This document shows, in pieces, positions 38,893 to 49,273 of a stretch of DNA of 64,000 bases (the first letter of the stretch is position 1; each line of letters opens with the position of its first letter). This DNA comes from Burkholderiales bacterium 67-32 (lineage in GTDB: Bacteria; Pseudomonadota; Gammaproteobacteria; Burkholderiales; Burkholderiaceae_B): positions 186,001 through 250,000 of the forward strand of contig MKUP01000028.1 of the NCBI GenBank assembly GCA_001898625.1, written 5' to 3'. The notes beneath the pieces were generated by a model. The model had not been told where the DNA came from. It was given only the letters and a program-made list of their open reading frames with translations, and did no database searches. The position numbers and the translations under genes are program-made.

Positions 38893-39942
38893 ATGTCCGC
38901 ACAACAACCCAGCGCTTCCTCTCTAACCTACCGCGACGCGGGGGTCGACATCGACGCCGGCGATGCCCTGGTCGAGCGCATCAAGCCCCTTGCCAAGCGC
39001 ACCATGCGCGAAGGAGTGCTGGCCGGCATTGGCGGATTCGGGGCCTTGTTCGAGGTGCCCAAGAAGTACCGCGAGCCCGTGCTGGTGTCGGGCACCGACG
39101 GCGTGGGCACCAAGCTGCGCCTGGCGTTCTCGTGGAACAAGCACGACACCGTGGGCATCGACCTGGTGGCCATGAGCGTGAACGACATCCTGGTGCAGGG
39201 CGCCGAGCCGCTGTTCTTCCTGGACTACTTCGCCTGCGGCCGCCTGTCGGTGGACACCGCCGCCACGGTCGTCGGCGGCATCGCGCAGGGCTGCGAACTG
39301 GCCGGCTGCGCGCTGATCGGCGGCGAAACCGCCGAGATGCCCGGCATGTACCCCGACGGCGAATACGACCTGGCCGGCTTCGCCGTCGGCGCGGTCGAGA
39401 AGTCGCAGGCCATCGACGGTAGCTGCATCCAGCCCGGCGACGCCGTGCTGGGCCTGGCCTCCAGCGGCGCGCATTCCAACGGCTATTCGCTGGTGCGCAA
39501 GATCATCGAACGCGCCGGCGCCACGCCGGACCAGGACTTTCACGGCCAACCCCTGCGCGACGTCGTCATGGCGCCCACGCGCATCTACGTCAAACAGGTG
39601 CTGGCGGCCATCGCCAAGCACGAGATCAAGGGCCTGGCCCACATCACCGGCGGCGGCCTGCTGGACAACGTGCCGCGCATCCTGCGCCCCGGCCTGGCCG
39701 CGCGCCTGCACCGCGATGCGTGGAAGCTGCCCGAGCTGTTCACGTGGCTGCAACGCGAAGGCCAGGTGGCCGACACCGAAATGCACCGCGTCTTCAACTG
39801 CGGCATAGGCATGGTGATCGTGGTCTCCGCCGACCAGGCCGACGCCGTTGCCGCCACCCTGCGCGAACAGGGCGAAACCGTCTACCGCCTGGGAGAAATC
39901 GTCGAGCAACAACCCGGCGCCGCCCAAACAGAAGTGATCTGA
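38893..39942 (+). CDS. purM: Phosphoribosylformylglycinamidine cyclo-ligase
   Basis: The 349-residue purine biosynthesis enzyme AIR synthetase. Signature segments are [54 protein letters not shown] and [19 protein letters not shown] 38893 gives the expected N-terminus; the open frame extends upstream to 38692 without family similarity. It stands alone, divergent from hda, and a reverse-oriented palindromic repeat starts two bases after its stop. Confidence 0.97.
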   Translation: MSAQQPSASSLTYRDAGVDIDAGDALVERIKPLAKRTMREGVLAGIGGFGALFEVPKKYREPVLVSGTDGVGTKLRLAFSWNKHDTVGIDLVAMSVNDILVQGAEPLFFLDYFACGRLSVDTAATVVGGIAQGCELAGCALIGGETAEMPGMYPDGEYDLAGFAVGAVEKSQAIDGSCIQPGDAVLGLASSGAHSNGYSLVRKIIERAGATPDQDFHGQPLRDVVMAPTRIYVKQVLAAIAKHEIKGLAHITGGGLLDNVPRILRPGLAARLHRDAWKLPELFTWLQREGQVADTEMHRVFNCGIGMVIVVSADQADAVAATLREQGETVYRLGEIVEQQPGAAQTEVI

Positions 39943-39943
39943 T

Positions 39944-40050
39944 AGACCCGGGATGCGGTGGATCCGGCTCCGCCGGTCCACCCGCATCGCCCCCTTGAGG
40001 GGGCGCCCGAAGGGCGTAGGGGGTGGGCTTCCCTTCAGCGCGTAGGGGGG
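39944..40050 (-). repeat. Dispersed palindromic repeat, copy C (type 1, extended 5' arm)
   Basis: On the minus strand the element starts with a C-run and CTACGCGCTGA, repeats a second CCCCCTACGC after about 25 bases (AAGGGAAGCCCAC between), then continues with GCCCCCTCAAGGGGGC and the GATGCGG...CCGCATC stem. Its 5' end encodes the last residues and stop codon of hisC. The 3' end reaches almost to the purM stop. Confidence 0.9.
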
Positions 40051-41099
40051 AGATCTTTTAGTGCATTGAGCAGCGCATCGCATTCGGCATCGGTGCCGAC
40101 CGTGATGCGCAGGTACTGGTCGATGCGCGGCTGCTTGAAATGCCGTACCAGCACCTTGCGTTCGCGCAGCGCCTTCAGCAGGGCCGCGCCGTCGTGCCCG
40201 GGGTGGCGCGCGAAGACGAAGTTGGCGGCCGACGGCAGCACCTCGAAACCCAGTTCTTCGAGCTTGGCGGTCAAGCGCACGCGCGAAGCGATGACGGCCT
40301 GGCGGGTACGGTCGAAATAGGCGGTGTCTTCCATGGCCGCGGTCGCGCCGGCCATGGCCAGGCGGTCGAGCGGATAGGAGTTGAAGCTGCTCTTGACCCG
40401 TTCCAGCCCCTCGATCAGGTGCGGCTGGCCGATGGCGTAGCCGACCCGCAGGCCCGCCAGCGAGCGCGCCTTGGACAGCGTCTGCACCACCAGCAGGTTG
40501 GGGTGGGCCGCCACCAGCGAGACCGCCGACGTGCCGCCGAAATCGACGTAGGCTTCGTCCACCACGACGACCGAGTCCGGATTCGCCTTCAGCAGCGCCT
40601 CGATGTCCTCCAGGGGCAGCAGGCGACCGGTGGGGGCGTTCGGATTGGGGAAGATGATCCCGCCGTTCGGCTGGCCGTAGTCCTGCACGCGCAGGGACAG
40701 GTCGTCGGCCAGCGGCACGGTGCGGTAGTCGATACCGTACAGGCCGCAGTAGACCGGGTAGAAGCTGTAGGTCACGTCCGGGAACAGCAGCGGCAGGTCG
40801 TGCTTGAGCAGGCCGACGAACACGTGGGCCAGCACCTCGTCCGAACTGTTGCCGACGAAGACGTGGTCGGCCTGCACGCCATGGAAGCGTGCCACCGCCG
40901 CCTTGAACACACTGGCGTCGGGGTCGGGATAGCGCCGCAGCGTCTCGTTGGTGGCCTGGCGTATGGCTTCCAGGGCACGCGGCGAGGGCGGATACGGGTT
41001 CTCGTTCGTGTTGAGTTTGACGAGTCCGTCTATCTGCGGTTGTTCGCCGGGGACATAGGGCGTCAGTTGTTGAGTGACGCGGCTCCAGTACCTGTTCAT
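40035..41099 (-). CDS. hisC: Histidinol-phosphate aminotransferase
   Basis: A 354-residue PLP-dependent class I/II aminotransferase of histidine synthesis. [20 protein letters not shown] marks the HisC family; [34 protein letters not shown] and the PLP lysine in [15 protein letters not shown] follow. The last residues (LPPTR) and stop codon come from a palindromic repeat, so the C-terminus has been remodelled by that element. ATG 41099 is chosen from the family N-terminus. It lies outside a his operon, downstream of miaA in the same direction. Confidence 0.95.
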   Translation of the reverse strand: MNRYWSRVTQQLTPYVPGEQPQIDGLVKLNTNENPYPPSPRALEAIRQATNETLRRYPDPDASVFKAAVARFHGVQADHVFVGNSSDEVLAHVFVGLLKHDLPLLFPDVTYSFYPVYCGLYGIDYRTVPLADDLSLRVQDYGQPNGGIIFPNPNAPTGRLLPLEDIEALLKANPDSVVVVDEAYVDFGGTSAVSLVAAHPNLLVVQTLSKARSLAGLRVGYAIGQPHLIEGLERVKSSFNSYPLDRLAMAGATAAMEDTAYFDRTRQAVIASRVRLTAKLEELGFEVLPSAANFVFARHPGHDGAALLKALRERKVLVRHFKQPRIDQYLRITVGTDAECDALLNALKDLPPTR

Positions 41100-41212
41100 G
41101 AATCTGTCGTCGAAAGCGCAAAGCGCGGCAACGGGCCGCGCACGCATCCAGCATAGCAGGGCCGGCGCCCCGGCGCACGCCGCGGCAGGCGGGGCGTGGC
41201 GCGGATGCGCCG

Positions 41213-42187
41213 TCAGCGTGGATCGCCGGTTGCTTCCCGTGACGCATCCAGCGTGGCGGCCGCCGCGTCGACCACGCGCGCCGTGCTGTCCGGCGCCAGG
41301 CAGTCCACCACCAGCCGGTCGGGCAGCGCGCGCAGCCAGGTGATCTGGCGCTTGGCCAGTTGCCGGGTGGCGGCGATCGCCTGGCCCCGCATTTCGGCGC
41401 CGTGGACTTCTCCGGCCAGATAGCCCCAGACCTGGCGGTAACCCACGCACCGTATGGACGGCAGGTCGGGGCTCAGGTCGCCGCGCGCCCGCAGGCGGCG
41501 CACCTCGTCCAACAGGCCGGCTTCGAGCATGGCGTCGAAGCGCTGCTCGATGCGGACATGCAGGCCGGCGCGATCCGACGGCTCCAGGCTGAGGTTGACG
41601 TAGCGCAGCCCGGTGTCGGCCGGCGCGGCCTGGCCGGTCAGCAGGGCCGACATGGGGCGGCCGGTCAGCGCATGGATCTCCAGCGCGCGCTGGATGCGCT
41701 GGCTGTCGTTGGGCGAGAGCCGCGCGGCGGTGGCCGGGTCGACGCGCGCCAGTTCGGCATGCATGGCCGGCCAGCCGATGCCGGCGGCGCGGGCGTTCAA
41801 TTGCGCGCGCAGGACGGCGTCCGCCTGCGGCAGGTTGTCCAGGCCCTCGCGCAGCGCCTTGAAATACATCATGGTGCCGCCGGCCAGCAGCGGGATGCGG
41901 CCCCGGGCGCGAATGTCGGCGATCAGGCGCAGGGTCTCGGCGCGGAACTGGCCGGCGGAGAAACTTTCGGCGGGATCGCGGATGTCCAGCAGGTGCTGCG
42001 GTACGCGCAGGCGCTCCTCCTGGCTGGGCTTGGCCGTGCCGATGTCCATGCCGCGATAGATGGTGGCGGAGTCGACGTTGACGATCTCGAGCGGCCAGCG
42101 GTCGGCCAGCGCCAGCGTGGCCGCGCTCTTGCCGGCGGCGGTGGGGCCCATCAGGCACAGGATGGGAAGGGGGCTGCGGTCGGCCAT
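41213..42187 (-). CDS. miaA: tRNA dimethylallyltransferase
   Basis: The 324-residue enzyme that prenylates A37 of tRNAs reading codons that begin with U. The P-loop [48 protein letters not shown] and the [13 protein letters not shown] segment are typical. It lies 13 bp downstream of mutL, the conserved mutL-miaA order of Proteobacteria, and upstream of hisC. Confidence 0.97.
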   Translation of the reverse strand: MADRSPLPILCLMGPTAAGKSAATLALADRWPLEIVNVDSATIYRGMDIGTAKPSQEERLRVPQHLLDIRDPAESFSAGQFRAETLRLIADIRARGRIPLLAGGTMMYFKALREGLDNLPQADAVLRAQLNARAAGIGWPAMHAELARVDPATAARLSPNDSQRIQRALEIHALTGRPMSALLTGQAAPADTGLRYVNLSLEPSDRAGLHVRIEQRFDAMLEAGLLDEVRRLRARGDLSPDLPSIRCVGYRQVWGYLAGEVHGAEMRGQAIAATRQLAKRQITWLRALPDRLVVDCLAPDSTARVVDAAAATLDASREATGDPR

Positions 42188-42200
42188 CTTCGGTGCGGAC

Positions 42201-44120
42201 TCAGCGCCCGCGCAGGAACAGGCGGTCGAGATCGCCCACGCTGAGCTGCACCCAGGTCGGACGGCCGTGGTTGCACTGGTCGGCGCGTTCGGTCGCTTCC
42301 ATCTGCCGCAGCAGGCCGTTCATCTCGTCATGGTTGAGCCGGCGGTTGGCGCGCACCGCGCCATGGCAGGCCATGGTCGCCAGCAGTTCGTTGCGCTGCT
42401 CGGTCAGCAGGCGCGACGCGCCCACCTCGGCGAAGTCGCGCAGCACTTCGCGCGCCAGGGTCTCGATGTCGGCCTGGGCGAGCGGCGCGGGAACGGCGCG
42501 TACGGCGACCGAGGCCGGTCCGGCCGGCCGCAGTTCGAAGCCGAGGTCGGACAGGGCGTCCTGCTGTTCCTCGACCAGCGCGACGTCGCTTTCCGAGGCC
42601 CGGAACACGACCGGCACCAGCAGGTTCTGCCGCGGCATCTCGCGCGCGTCCAGCGCGTTCTTGAGCTGTTCGTACACGATGCGTTCATGGGCCGCGTGCA
42701 TGTCGATCACGACCAGCCCGTGGGCGTTCTGGGCCAGTACGTAGATCCCGTGCAACTGGGCGATCGCCATGCCGAGCGGCAGGTCGGTGCCGTCCGGCAG
42801 CGGGCGGGGGCGGGCGCCGGCCAGGGCCTGGGCCATGCCCGCGGCACTGGACGAGGCGGCGGGGGCGGGCGCCAGAGGCTCGTGCAGGGCCAGGATGCGC
42901 GCGCCCAGCTCAGGCCGATAGGCGGACGGGGCATCCTGCAGCCGGAACGGCAACTGCGAAGACGAGGCCAGCGCGGGAGCCACGGGGCGCGTGAAGCCCG
43001 GTTCGGACGAGGCGGTCATGGGTGGAGCGTTTGCGCCGTCGATACGACTCAGGGTGGCCGGCGCGGGCATGCCGTCGGCCAGGATCGCCTCGGACGGCAC
43101 CGCCTGGGCGGCGGCCGCGTCCACGCCGGTCGCCGCGCCCGCGGCATGGGCCAGGGTCTGGCCGATGATCTGCGTCACGAAGCGGTGTACCGCGCCGCTT
43201 TCGCGAAAGCGCACCTCGTGCTTGGCCGGATGCACGTTGACGTCGACCGCCGCCGGGTCCAGGTCCAGGAACAGCACGTAGGCCGGCTGCCGGTCGCCGT
43301 GCAGCACGTCGGCATAGGAGGCGCGCATGGCGTGGCTGACCGTGCGGTCGCGAACGAAGCGGCCGTTGACGTACAGGTACTGGCGGTCGGCGCGGGCGCG
43401 CGAGGCGGTGGGGCGCGAGACGACGCCATGCAGGCGGATCGCGCCGGCGTCGGCCTGCACCGGCAGGCCGCCCTGGCCGAATTCCGCGCCCAGCACGTCA
43501 TGGATGCGGCGCACCGGGTCGGCGGGCAGGTGCTGCTGGTAGGCCCGGTCGTGGTGGAACAGGCGGAAGGCGATATGGCAGTGCGCCAGCGCGATGCGCT
43601 GGAAGGCCTCCACGCAATGGCCGAATTCCGTGGCTTCCGATTTGAGGAACTTGCGCCGGGCCGGCACCAGGTCGAACAACTGGCGCACGTCCACCGTTGT
43701 GCCCGGGGGGCCGGAAGCCGGCGAGACCTGGCCGTCTTCCCATTGCCAGGCATGGTCGGCGCTGGCCGTGCGCGAAATCAAGGTGAGCCGGGCGACGGAC
43801 GCGATCGAGGCCAGGGCCTCGCCGCGGAACCCCATCGAGGCCACCGATTCGAGTTCGTTCAGCGACCGGATCTTGCTGGTGGCGTGGCGGGCGATGGCCA
43901 GCGGCAGCTCGTCGGGAGGAATGCCGCCGCCGTCGTCGCTGACGGCGATCCGCCGGATACCCCCACCCTCGAGCCGCACGTCGACCGCGCGCGCGCCGGC
44001 GTCGATGGCGTTCTCCATCAATTCCTTGAGGACCGAGGCAGGGCGCTCGATGACTTCACCCGCCGCGATCTGGCTGATCAGGAGGTCGGGGAGCTGGGCG
44101 ATGGGGCGACGTTCGGACAT
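42201..44120 (-). CDS. mutL: DNA mismatch repair protein MutL
   Basis: A 639-residue mismatch repair ATPase. The GHKL domain has [35 protein letters not shown] and [16 protein letters not shown]. The C-terminal domain contains [12 protein letters not shown] (near residue 470), which matches the metal-binding endonuclease motif DxHA(X)2E(X)4E, so this MutL probably nicks DNA itself, as in species without MutH. ATG 44120 is chosen, giving [12 protein letters not shown]; the open frame starts 54 bases earlier. A proline- and alanine-rich linker joins the domains. Confidence 0.96.
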   Translation of the reverse strand: MSERRPIAQLPDLLISQIAAGEVIERPASVLKELMENAIDAGARAVDVRLEGGGIRRIAVSDDGGGIPPDELPLAIARHATSKIRSLNELESVASMGFRGEALASIASVARLTLISRTASADHAWQWEDGQVSPASGPPGTTVDVRQLFDLVPARRKFLKSEATEFGHCVEAFQRIALAHCHIAFRLFHHDRAYQQHLPADPVRRIHDVLGAEFGQGGLPVQADAGAIRLHGVVSRPTASRARADRQYLYVNGRFVRDRTVSHAMRASYADVLHGDRQPAYVLFLDLDPAAVDVNVHPAKHEVRFRESGAVHRFVTQIIGQTLAHAAGAATGVDAAAAQAVPSEAILADGMPAPATLSRIDGANAPPMTASSEPGFTRPVAPALASSSQLPFRLQDAPSAYRPELGARILALHEPLAPAPAASSSAAGMAQALAGARPRPLPDGTDLPLGMAIAQLHGIYVLAQNAHGLVVIDMHAAHERIVYEQLKNALDAREMPRQNLLVPVVFRASESDVALVEEQQDALSDLGFELRPAGPASVAVRAVPAPLAQADIETLAREVLRDFAEVGASRLLTEQRNELLATMACHGAVRANRRLNHDEMNGLLRQMEATERADQCNHGRPTWVQLSVGDLDRLFLRGR

Positions 44121-44243
44121 GGCCGGATTATAGTGGCCCCTCTTGGGCGCGGGGATCCTGTCATGCTTTGACATGCGCGGAAACGCCTGCGTCGGCTATA
44201 GTGCCCGCTCGCCTTTTTCCTCGTCCCCTACCTCCGGCTTCCC

Positions 44244-44888
44244 ATGCTCGAATTCCTGCAGATGTTGATCCATATCGACCAGACCCTGGGCGTATGGGTC
44301 GCGCAATATGGCGCCTGGATCTACCTCATCCTGTTCCTGATCGTCTTCGCCGAGACCGGCCTGGTCGTCCTGCCCTTCCTGCCGGGCGATTCGCTGCTGT
44401 TCATCGCCGGCGCTTTCGCCGCCACCGGCAGCATGCACCCCGGGCTGCTGATCGCGCTGCTGCTCGTCGCGGCGGTCTCGGGCAACACCGTCAACTACTA
44501 CGTGGGCCGTTACATCGGCCCCCGCGTCTTCTCGCAGAACATCCGCTTCCTGGACCGCGCGGCCCTGATCAAGACCCACGCCTTCTACGAGAAACACGGC
44601 GGCAAGACTCTGATCATCGCCCGCTTCCTGCCGGTGGTCCGAACCTTCGCTCCCTTCGTCGCCGGCGTCGGCTACATGACCGTCGGCCGCTTCCAGTTCT
44701 TCAACATCATCGGCGCGCTGCTGTGGGTGCTGCTGCTCGTCCTGGCCGGCTACTTCTTCGGCAACCTGCCCCTGGTACGCGAACACCTGAACACCATCGT
44801 CCTGATAGGCCTCGCCGCCGCCATCGTCCCGGTAGTCCTGGGCGGCCTGTGGAAATTGATAGGCGGTCTGAGATCCAAACGCGCCTGA
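44244..44888 (+). CDS. DedA-family membrane protein
   Basis: A 214-residue inner-membrane protein of the DedA/VTT family, members of which flip undecaprenyl phosphate or phospholipids. ETGLVVLPFLPGDSLLFIAGA carries the conserved acidic and PGD residues, and ARFLPVVRTFAPFVAGVG the conserved arginines of the re-entrant region. About four to six hydrophobic segments are seen. It stands alone after mutL (divergent) with a strong terminator behind it. Confidence 0.93.
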   Translation: MLEFLQMLIHIDQTLGVWVAQYGAWIYLILFLIVFAETGLVVLPFLPGDSLLFIAGAFAATGSMHPGLLIALLLVAAVSGNTVNYYVGRYIGPRVFSQNIRFLDRAALIKTHAFYEKHGGKTLIIARFLPVVRTFAPFVAGVGYMTVGRFQFFNIIGALLWVLLLVLAGYFFGNLPLVREHLNTIVLIGLAAAIVPVVLGGLWKLIGGLRSKRA

Positions 44889-44901
44889 AAACGCAAAAAA
44901 G

Positions 44902-44929
44902 AAAACGGCCTCACACGAGGCCGTTTTTT
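44902..44929 (+). terminator. Rho-independent terminator after the dedA-type gene
   Basis: AAACGGCCTC and GAGGCCGTTT form a perfect 10-bp stem with a 4-base loop, followed by four more T (seven in a row). It ends 41 bp after the stop codon. The A-rich left flank makes it usable in the other direction too. Confidence 0.9.
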
Positions 44930-44985
44930 TGTAAAGAACCCACCCCTCCACCAGCCCAGTGCCTCGCACTGAGACGCCCCCCCAA

Positions 44986-45064
44986 AGACCCAGGGCACAG
45001 CGGATCCGGCTCCGCCGGTCCGCCAGTGCCGCCCCCTGGGGGGCGCGCGAAGCGCGTAGGGGGG
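44986..45064 (-). repeat. Dispersed palindromic repeat, copy D (stem type 2)
   Basis: On the minus strand it reads CCCCCCTACGCGCTTCGCGCG, CCCCCCAGGGGGC, then a stem from GGCACTGGCGGACC to GGATCCGCTGTGCC and CTGGGTCT. The stem arms differ from type 1 at paired positions, so base pairing is kept. It begins 5 bases after the amiC stop. Confidence 0.9.
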
Positions 45065-45069
45065 ATCCC

Positions 45070-46503
45070 CTACGTCAGTTTGTTCTTCGACAGTGGCGGG
45101 TTCTTCGCGAAATAGCGCTGGATGCCCTGCATGATGGCGGTCGCCATGCTGCTCTGGTAGGACACGTCCGACAGGCGCTTTTCCTCTTCCGGATTGCTGA
45201 TGAACGCGGTCTCGACCAGGATGGACGGGATGTCGGGAGCCTTCAGCACGGCGAAGCCGGCCTGTTCGACCCGCGGCTTGTGCAGGCGGTTGATGTTGGA
45301 CAGTTCGTCCAGCACCGCGCGGCCCAACTTGAGCGAATCGTTGATCTGGGCCGTGGTCGACAGGTCCAGCAGCACCCGGGCGATCTGCTTGTCGTGCGAG
45401 CCGATGTTGACGCCACCGATCAGGTCCGAAGCGTTTTCCTTGGCAGCCAGCCAGCGCGCCGCGCTGCTGCTGGCCCCGCGCTCGGACAGCGCGAATACCG
45501 ACGAACCGCGCGCATCCGGTTTGATCCAGGCGTCGGCGTGCACCGACACGAACAGGTCGGCCTGCACGCGCCGCGCCTTGGCGACGCGCACGTGCAGCGG
45601 CACGAAGTAGTCGCCGTCGCGGGTCAGCATGGCGCGCATGTTGGGCTGCTGGTCGATCATGGCCTTGAGCCCGCGCGCGATCCGCAGCACGACGTCCTTT
45701 TCCCGCGTGCCGCCGCGTCCGATGGCTCCCGGGTCCTCGCCGCCATGGCCGGGATCCAGGGCCACGGTGATCATGCGCGCGACCGCCGGCGCGGGATCGG
45801 AGCGGCGGCGGATGGCGGGCGCCTCGGGCGCCGCCTCCGGGATGGGCGCGCCGTTGGCGCTCGCGCCGGTGCCTGGCGCGGGGATGTTGTCACGCTCGGC
45901 CTGCAGGCTGTCCAGTATCTGCGCCATCGGGTCGCTGCTGCCCTTGTTCGCCAGCGCGACCAGGGGATCCTGGGCCACCTTGGGATACAGATCGAGCACG
46001 AGGCGGTGCCTGTATTCACCCACGGGCTTGAGGCTGAAGACCTGGGGGATGGTCTCCTGCTTCAGGTCCAGCACCAGCCGCACCACGTTGGGCCGGTTCT
46101 GCCCGACGCGCACGCTGGCGATGTAGGGATCGTCCGGCCGGACCTTGGACACCAGGTCGCGCAGCGCGGCGTTCATCTCCACGCCTTCGATATCCAGGAC
46201 CACGCGGTCCGGATTGTCGAGCACGAAGTGTTCGGTCTTGAGTTCGGCGTCCAGCTCCAGCGTGAGCCGGGTGTAGTCGGGGGCGGGCCACAGGCGTACC
46301 GCGACCAGCTCGGCGGCGCGGGTGGCCGTCGGGACCAGGGGCACCACCAGGGTGGCGGCCAGGCCGGCCACCAGCCGGCGGCGGGAGATGCCGCGCGGCG
46401 CGAGCACTCCCTGGGCCTGGGCATAGGACAGGGCCGGTGTGCCGGCCGGAAGGTCGGGATCGGGTTCTAGCTCGTCGCGTCGGGAAAAAGTGTGTTCAGC
46501 CAT
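45070..46503 (-). CDS. amiC: N-acetylmuramoyl-L-alanine amidase, Tat-exported
   Basis: A 477-residue cell-separation amidase of the AmiC type that trims peptidoglycan at the septum in the periplasm. A twin-arginine signal SRRRLVAGLAATLVVP (R41, R42) follows a 40-residue cytoplasmic leader. An AMIN domain (about residues 65-175), a Pro/Ala linker and an Amidase_3 catalytic domain come next. Zinc residues are H253 (LDPGHGGEDPGA), E268 (TREKD), H322 (VSVHADAW) and Glu in LVETAFISN. It overlaps the end of tsaE by 37 bp, the usual tsaE-amiC pairing. Confidence 0.95.
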   Translation of the reverse strand: MAEHTFSRRDELEPDPDLPAGTPALSYAQAQGVLAPRGISRRRLVAGLAATLVVPLVPTATRAAELVAVRLWPAPDYTRLTLELDAELKTEHFVLDNPDRVVLDIEGVEMNAALRDLVSKVRPDDPYIASVRVGQNRPNVVRLVLDLKQETIPQVFSLKPVGEYRHRLVLDLYPKVAQDPLVALANKGSSDPMAQILDSLQAERDNIPAPGTGASANGAPIPEAAPEAPAIRRRSDPAPAVARMITVALDPGHGGEDPGAIGRGGTREKDVVLRIARGLKAMIDQQPNMRAMLTRDGDYFVPLHVRVAKARRVQADLFVSVHADAWIKPDARGSSVFALSERGASSSAARWLAAKENASDLIGGVNIGSHDKQIARVLLDLSTTAQINDSLKLGRAVLDELSNINRLHKPRVEQAGFAVLKAPDIPSILVETAFISNPEEEKRLSDVSYQSSMATAIMQGIQRYFAKNPPLSKNKLT

Positions 46504-46973
46504 GCCTGCCCTTTTGCGGTGTGGGCATCGAGCGTCACCCCGCGTCCTGCGCCTTCATAAGACAGCGCGATGTCCAGGTCCGGGACCGGGAGCGCACCGC
46601 CTGCGCGTTCCGCCCATTCGATGAGCACGAGGGCGTCATCGCGCAGGGCGTCCCGGAATCCGGCGTCGAGCCACTCGCGTGGATCGGTAAAACGATAAAA
46701 ATCAAAGTGATAGCAGTATAAGTTCGAAACTTTGTAAGGTTCAACTAGCGTGAACGTCGGACTTTTGATTCGACCTGTAACGCCGACTCCGCGCAACAGT
46801 GCCCGGGCGAAGCTGGTTTTGCCGGCGCCGAGGTCGCCATGGAGGTGGATGCGGCCCCCGTTGGCGACCAGCGGAACCATCCGGGCGGCCAGGGCTTCGG
46901 TGGCGGATTCGTCGGGCAGATGGGCGTGGCGGGAGTCGGACATGGCGGGATGAAGGGCAGGGTTCATGGGCAT
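46467..46973 (-). CDS. tsaE: tRNA threonylcarbamoyladenosine biosynthesis protein TsaE
   Basis: The 168-residue P-loop ATPase that works with TsaB and TsaD in making t6A on tRNA. The Walker A is HGDLGAGKTSFARALL, then SPTFTLVEPY and HFDFYRFTDPREWLDAGF; VLIEWAERAG follows. The start is uncertain: 46973, 46967 and 46943 (MSDSRHAH) are possible and none has a clear ribosome site. It is coupled to amiC by overlap and divergent from queG, whose start is only 16 bp away. Confidence 0.94.
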   Translation of the reverse strand: MPMNPALHPAMSDSRHAHLPDESATEALAARMVPLVANGGRIHLHGDLGAGKTSFARALLRGVGVTGRIKSPTFTLVEPYKVSNLYCYHFDFYRFTDPREWLDAGFRDALRDDALVLIEWAERAGGALPVPDLDIALSYEGAGRGVTLDAHTAKGQAWLNTLFPDATS

Positions 46974-46989
46974 GGGCTACCATGACAGT

Positions 46990-48105
46990 ATGTCAGCGTC
47001 GCCCCCGTTTGCCCCCGTTTCCACCCAGGACGGACCCGACCTGGCCGCGCTGGCCGAGACCATACGCGGCTGGGGCCGGGAGCTGGGTTTTTCCGCGGTG
47101 GGATTCGCCGACCTCGACCTGGACGAGGCTGGCCAGCGGCTGGCCGCCTGGGTGGCCGAGGGCATGCATGGCGAGATGGATTATATGGAGCGCCACCTGC
47201 CGCTGCGGCAGGATCCCGCCCAATTGGTCTCGGGAGCCCGCTCGGCCATCATGGTGCGCATGGACTACGCCCCGCTGGACGGACCCGCGCTGGCGGCGCG
47301 CCAGCGCCAGGCCCTGGACGCGGGCGACCGGGCGGTCGTCGCCACCTACGCCCTCGGCCGGGACTACCACAAGGTCCTGCGGCAGCGCCTGCAGCGGCTG
47401 GCGGATCGCATCGCCGGGCATGTCGGCCCCTTCGGCTACCGCGTCTTCACCGATTCCGCGCCGGTCATGGAAGTGGAGCTGGCGCGCAAGGCCGGGCTGG
47501 GGTGGCGCGGCAAGCATACGCTGTTGCTGTCGCGCGACGGGAGCTGGTTCTTCCTGGGCGAAATCCTGACCGACCTGCCCCTGCCGGCCGACCGCCTGGA
47601 GACGCCGCATTGCGGGCAATGCCGCCGCTGCATCGACGCCTGTCCGACCGGCGCCATCGTGGCGCCTTACGTGGTGGACGCCCGGCGCTGCATCTCCTAC
47701 CTGACCATCGAGCTCAAGGGCAGCATCCCCGAGGCGCTGCGGCAGGCCATCGGCACGCGCGTATATGGCTGCGACGACTGCCAGACCGCCTGTCCCTGGA
47801 ACAAGTACGCGCGCGCCTGCGCCGAGGGGGATTTCGCGCCGCGCCACGGACTGGACACGGCATCGCTGCTCGACCTGTTTGCCTGGACCGAGCGGGATTT
47901 CGACGAACGCACCCAGGGCAGCGCGATCCGCCGCATCGGCTACGAGCGGTGGCTGCGGAACCTGGCGGTGGCACTGGGCAACGCGCCGGCCTCGGGCGAG
48001 GCGCGCGCCGCGCTGCGCGAGCGGGCCGATCACCCCAGCGAGCTGGTCCGGGAGCACGTGCGCTGGGCGCTGGCGTGCCAGAGTCGGGGAAAACGAGAGG
48101 TTTGA
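46990..48105 (+). CDS. queG: Epoxyqueuosine reductase
   Basis: The 371-residue cobalamin-dependent iron-sulfur enzyme that makes queuosine in tRNA. ALGRDYHKVLRQRL, DSAPVMEVELARKAGLGWRG and two Fe-S cluster motifs, CGQCRRCIDACPTG and CDDCQTACPWN, are visible, followed by a helical repeat C-terminus. ATG 46990 (MSASPPF) is preferred over 46966. It lies next to tsaE, another tRNA modification gene, and the stop codon falls inside a 29-bp inverted repeat. Confidence 0.95.
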   Translation: MSASPPFAPVSTQDGPDLAALAETIRGWGRELGFSAVGFADLDLDEAGQRLAAWVAEGMHGEMDYMERHLPLRQDPAQLVSGARSAIMVRMDYAPLDGPALAARQRQALDAGDRAVVATYALGRDYHKVLRQRLQRLADRIAGHVGPFGYRVFTDSAPVMEVELARKAGLGWRGKHTLLLSRDGSWFFLGEILTDLPLPADRLETPHCGQCRRCIDACPTGAIVAPYVVDARRCISYLTIELKGSIPEALRQAIGTRVYGCDDCQTACPWNKYARACAEGDFAPRHGLDTASLLDLFAWTERDFDERTQGSAIRRIGYERWLRNLAVALGNAPASGEARAALRERADHPSELVREHVRWALACQSRGKREV

Positions 48106-48126
48106 CATGCACAGCGTGTCAAACCT
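48098..48126. promoter_or_regulatory. Perfect inverted repeat across the queG stop
   Basis: AGGTTTGACA and TGTCAAACCT are exact complements around nine bases. The left arm includes the queG stop codon. A weak T-rich stretch follows, so it may terminate queG transcription, or it may be an operator for the Bug gene 148 bp downstream. The arms share TTGACA-N9-TGTCAA with the metal-ATPase operator at 35232. Confidence 0.55.
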
Positions 48127-48273
48127 GTTTGCTATTCTTTTGACCAAGCCCGCTTGAGCCATGAGGTCAAGACAGTACTAGAAGGGCGCAGCATCGAGAC
48201 CGGCGCACAGACGCCCGCGCATCGTTGCGGCGCGGGCCGATTCCGTGAAGGACCATCCACAAGAGGAGTACGC

Positions 48274-49263
48274 ATGAAAGCAGCAAGAATCGCCGCTTCG
48301 CTGGCGGGGCTGACCGTTTCCGCCACCATGCTAGCCGTGCCCGGCTTGGCCGCCGCCCAGTCGTCCTATCCCAACAAACCCGTACGTGTCATCGTGCCGT
48401 TCGCGCCGGGAGGCTCGACGGACATCATCGCCCGGCTCGTGGGCGAGCGCATGGGCCGCGAACTCGGCCAGCCCTTCGTGATCGAGAACCGCGGTGGCGG
48501 CGGCGGGGCCATCGGCGCCGGCGAAGCCGCGCGTGCCGCGCCGGACGGCTACACCCTGAGCATCGCCACGGTATCCACGATGGCGATCAACCCCGCGTGC
48601 AACCCCAAGCTGGGCTACGATCCGCTCAAGGATTTCCAGCCGGTCACGAACTTCGCCCACACGGCCAACGTGCTGGCCGTCAACCCCAAGGTTCCGGCCA
48701 ACGACTTCAAGTCCTTCCTGGAACTGGCCAAGAAGGAACCCGGCAAGTTCTCGTTCGCCACCTCGGGGACTTGCAGTATCAACCACTTCCTGGGTGAGCT
48801 CTTCCAACTGGGTACGGGCGCCAAGATCGTCCACATTCCCTACCGCGGTTCGGGACCGGCCATCGCCGACGTGGTCGGCGGCCAGGTGCAGATGCTGTTC
48901 GACAACCTGCCTTCGTCCATGCCCAACATCCAGGCCGGCAAGCTCAAGGCCCTGGCGGTCGCGTGGGACAAGCGGGTGGACGGCCTGCCCGACGTGCCCA
49001 CGTTCAAGGAGTTGGGCCTGCCGCTGATGAACGATCCGGCCTGGTACGGCCTGCTGGCTCCCGCCGGTACGCCCACCGACATCATCAACAAGCTGCGCGA
49101 CGCCGCGGTGAAGGTGCTGTCCGATCCGCAGGTGAAGGACACCTTGTCCAAGCAGGGCGCCGCCGCCGTCGGCAACACGCCCGCCGAATTCCGCACCGAG
49201 ATCGAGAAGGAGCTGAACAAGGCGAAGGACGTGGTGAAGAAGCAGAACATCAAATTGGAGTAG
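48274..49263 (+). CDS. Bug-family tripartite tricarboxylate transporter receptor
   Basis: A 329-residue periplasmic receptor with a signal peptide (about residues 1-29, ending PGLAAAQSS). PVRVIVPFAPGGSTDIIAR, VIENRGGGGGAIGAGEA and HIPYRGSGPAIADVVGGQ are family signatures. AGAGGAG is 9 bases before ATG 48274; the frame is open to 48154 without a signal-like sequence. It stands alone, with no enzyme gene next to it, as is common for the many Bug receptors of Bordetella-type genomes. Confidence 0.95.
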   Translation: MKAARIAASLAGLTVSATMLAVPGLAAAQSSYPNKPVRVIVPFAPGGSTDIIARLVGERMGRELGQPFVIENRGGGGGAIGAGEAARAAPDGYTLSIATVSTMAINPACNPKLGYDPLKDFQPVTNFAHTANVLAVNPKVPANDFKSFLELAKKEPGKFSFATSGTCSINHFLGELFQLGTGAKIVHIPYRGSGPAIADVVGGQVQMLFDNLPSSMPNIQAGKLKALAVAWDKRVDGLPDVPTFKELGLPLMNDPAWYGLLAPAGTPTDIINKLRDAAVKVLSDPQVKDTLSKQGAAAVGNTPAEFRTEIEKELNKAKDVVKKQNIKLE

Positions 49264-49273
49264 GTGGAGTAGG

